Positions 63,447 to 64,000 of a DNA stretch of 64,000 nucleotides are shown one piece after another. Source of the stretch: Clostridium sp. 1001271st1 H5 (lineage in GTDB: Bacteria > Bacillota > Clostridia > Lachnospirales > Lachnospiraceae); assembly GCF_005845215.1 (NCBI RefSeq), contig NZ_SPHO01000007.1, positions 62,001 through 126,000 of the forward strand, given 5' to 3'. The notes beneath the pieces were generated by a model. The model worked only from the letters and a program-made list of their open reading frames with translations. It made no database searches and was not told the DNA's origin. The position numbers and the translations under genes are program-made. How positions within the stretch are numbered: position 1 is the stretch's first letter; every line of letters begins with the position of its first letter.

Positions 63447-64000
63447 CTATCTCTTACGGTCTGAGAGCACTGCAATCAGGATGACCAGGCCCTTGATGAC
63501 GTCCTGATAGTAGGATGATACGCCCAGGATATTAAGGCCGTTGTTCAGCACTGCAATAATCAGCACGCCTATCAGGGTTCCGTAGATTTTTCCCCTGCCG
63601 CCGCTCATGCTGGTGCCGCCCAGGGCTACTGCCGCAATGGCGTCCAGCTCATAGCCGCTTCCCAGGGTGGGCTGCGCGGAACCCAGTCTGGAGAGCAGAA
63701 TCAGGCCGGATAAGGCTGCCATGGTGCCGGATATGGCATAGGCAAGGATTTTTGTCCTGTGTATGTTCACACCTGCCAGCTTGGCAGATTTCCAGTTGCT
63801 TCCGGTTGCGTAAATTCTGCGCCCGAAGGTGGTCTTATTTAACAGGAAGTAAAAAAGCAGGAACAACAGTATCAGAAGAATGACCGGAATCGGAATACCG
63901 TAGAACTTTCCCTTTCCAACCACCTTCAGGATAAAGCTGTCGCCCAGGTTGGAGATTGGCTTACCGTTGGTGTATATCATGGTCAGGCCGCGGTACACCG
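63447..64000 (-). CDS. Ribose-type sugar ABC transporter permease (5' end cut by window)
   Basis: The C-terminal 184 residues of an RbsC-like permease; the gene begins beyond the right edge. Visible helices alternate with FGRRIYATGSNWKSAKLAGVNI (ATPase-contact loop, in pieces), DAIAAVALGGTSMSGGRGKIYGTLIGVLII in sections and a C-terminal KGLVILIAVLSDRKR, all characteristic of the ribose/xylose permease family. It forms the membrane channel for the RbsB-like protein encoded downstream. Confidence 0.92.
   Translation of the reverse strand, partial: VYRGLTMIYTNGKPISNLGDSFILKVVGKGKFYGIPIPVILLILLFLLFYFLLNKTTFGRRIYATGSNWKSAKLAGVNIHRTKILAYAISGTMAALSGLILLSRLGSAQPTLGSGYELDAIAAVALGGTSMSGGRGKIYGTLIGVLIIAVLNNGLNILGVSSYYQDVIKGLVILIAVLSDRKR

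Overview
The window reads as one contiguous stretch of chromosome from a spore-forming, anaerobic member of the Lachnospiraceae/Clostridia, most like the Enterocloster/[Clostridium] clostridioforme group. That placement is inferred from gene content (six-gene Rnf complex, YtvI, SleB-type hydrolase, YlmC/YmxH protein, ATP-type PEP carboxykinase, iron-sulfur L-serine dehydratase, fused AroE-AroK) and from strong AGGAGG-type ribosome binding sites; it was not tested by database search. I see no rRNA, tRNA, insertion sequence, prophage or CRISPR array. Both edges cut genes: an L,D-transpeptidase on the left and a sugar ABC permease on the right.

Layout. 1-7 kb: cell-wall L,D-transpeptidase, DUF523, MATE exporter, YtvI-like membrane protein and two PLP aminotransferases, all on the minus strand. 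7-14 kb: a nutrient cassette (AGCS amino-acid/Na+ symporter, PHP-type CehA/McbA hydrolase, MFS transporter) divergent from a DeoR regulator followed by both subunits of L-serine dehydratase. 14-22 kb: a GntR-regulated ABC-2 exporter, then a LytS/LytTR two-component pair next to a CstA-family transporter, which resembles known pyruvate-sensing and uptake modules. 22-31 kb: OLD-family ATPase/nuclease, DUF4349 lipoprotein, pckA, YhcH-type protein, SleB-type hydrolase and a sodium:solute symporter. 31-36 kb: rnfCDGEAB. 36-41 kb: MarR-regulated heterodimeric ABC exporter and a small heptad-repeat coiled-coil gene. 41-51 kb: iron-sulfur flavoprotein, SNF2 helicase with a SWIM finger, argS, efp, aroE-aroK, yqeG, nrdR, and divergent aroD. 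51-56 kb: ymxH-type gene, DUF4190 protein and the methionine ABC importer operon metNIQ. 56-64 kb: an unrecognised gene, pepV-type dipeptidase, yqeY, prfC, a DUF1266 lipoprotein and a ribose-type ABC importer.

The most unusual signal is upstream of metN. A 30-codon open frame with a strong ribosome binding site has ten methionine codons, including a run of two and a run of three. A sigma-A-like promoter precedes it and an intrinsic terminator lies between it and metN. A seven-base segment at the end of the little frame is complementary to the 3' arm of that terminator. This is the architecture expected of ribosome-mediated transcription attenuation sensing charged Met-tRNA, in a bacterial group where methionine genes are normally under SAM riboswitches or T-boxes; I see no SAM-I core there.

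Metabolic theme (inference): L-serine dehydratase makes pyruvate, the LytSR-CstA module probably senses and imports pyruvate, PEP carboxykinase links C4 acids and PEP, and Rnf builds an ion gradient that the Na+-coupled AGCS and SSS carriers could spend.
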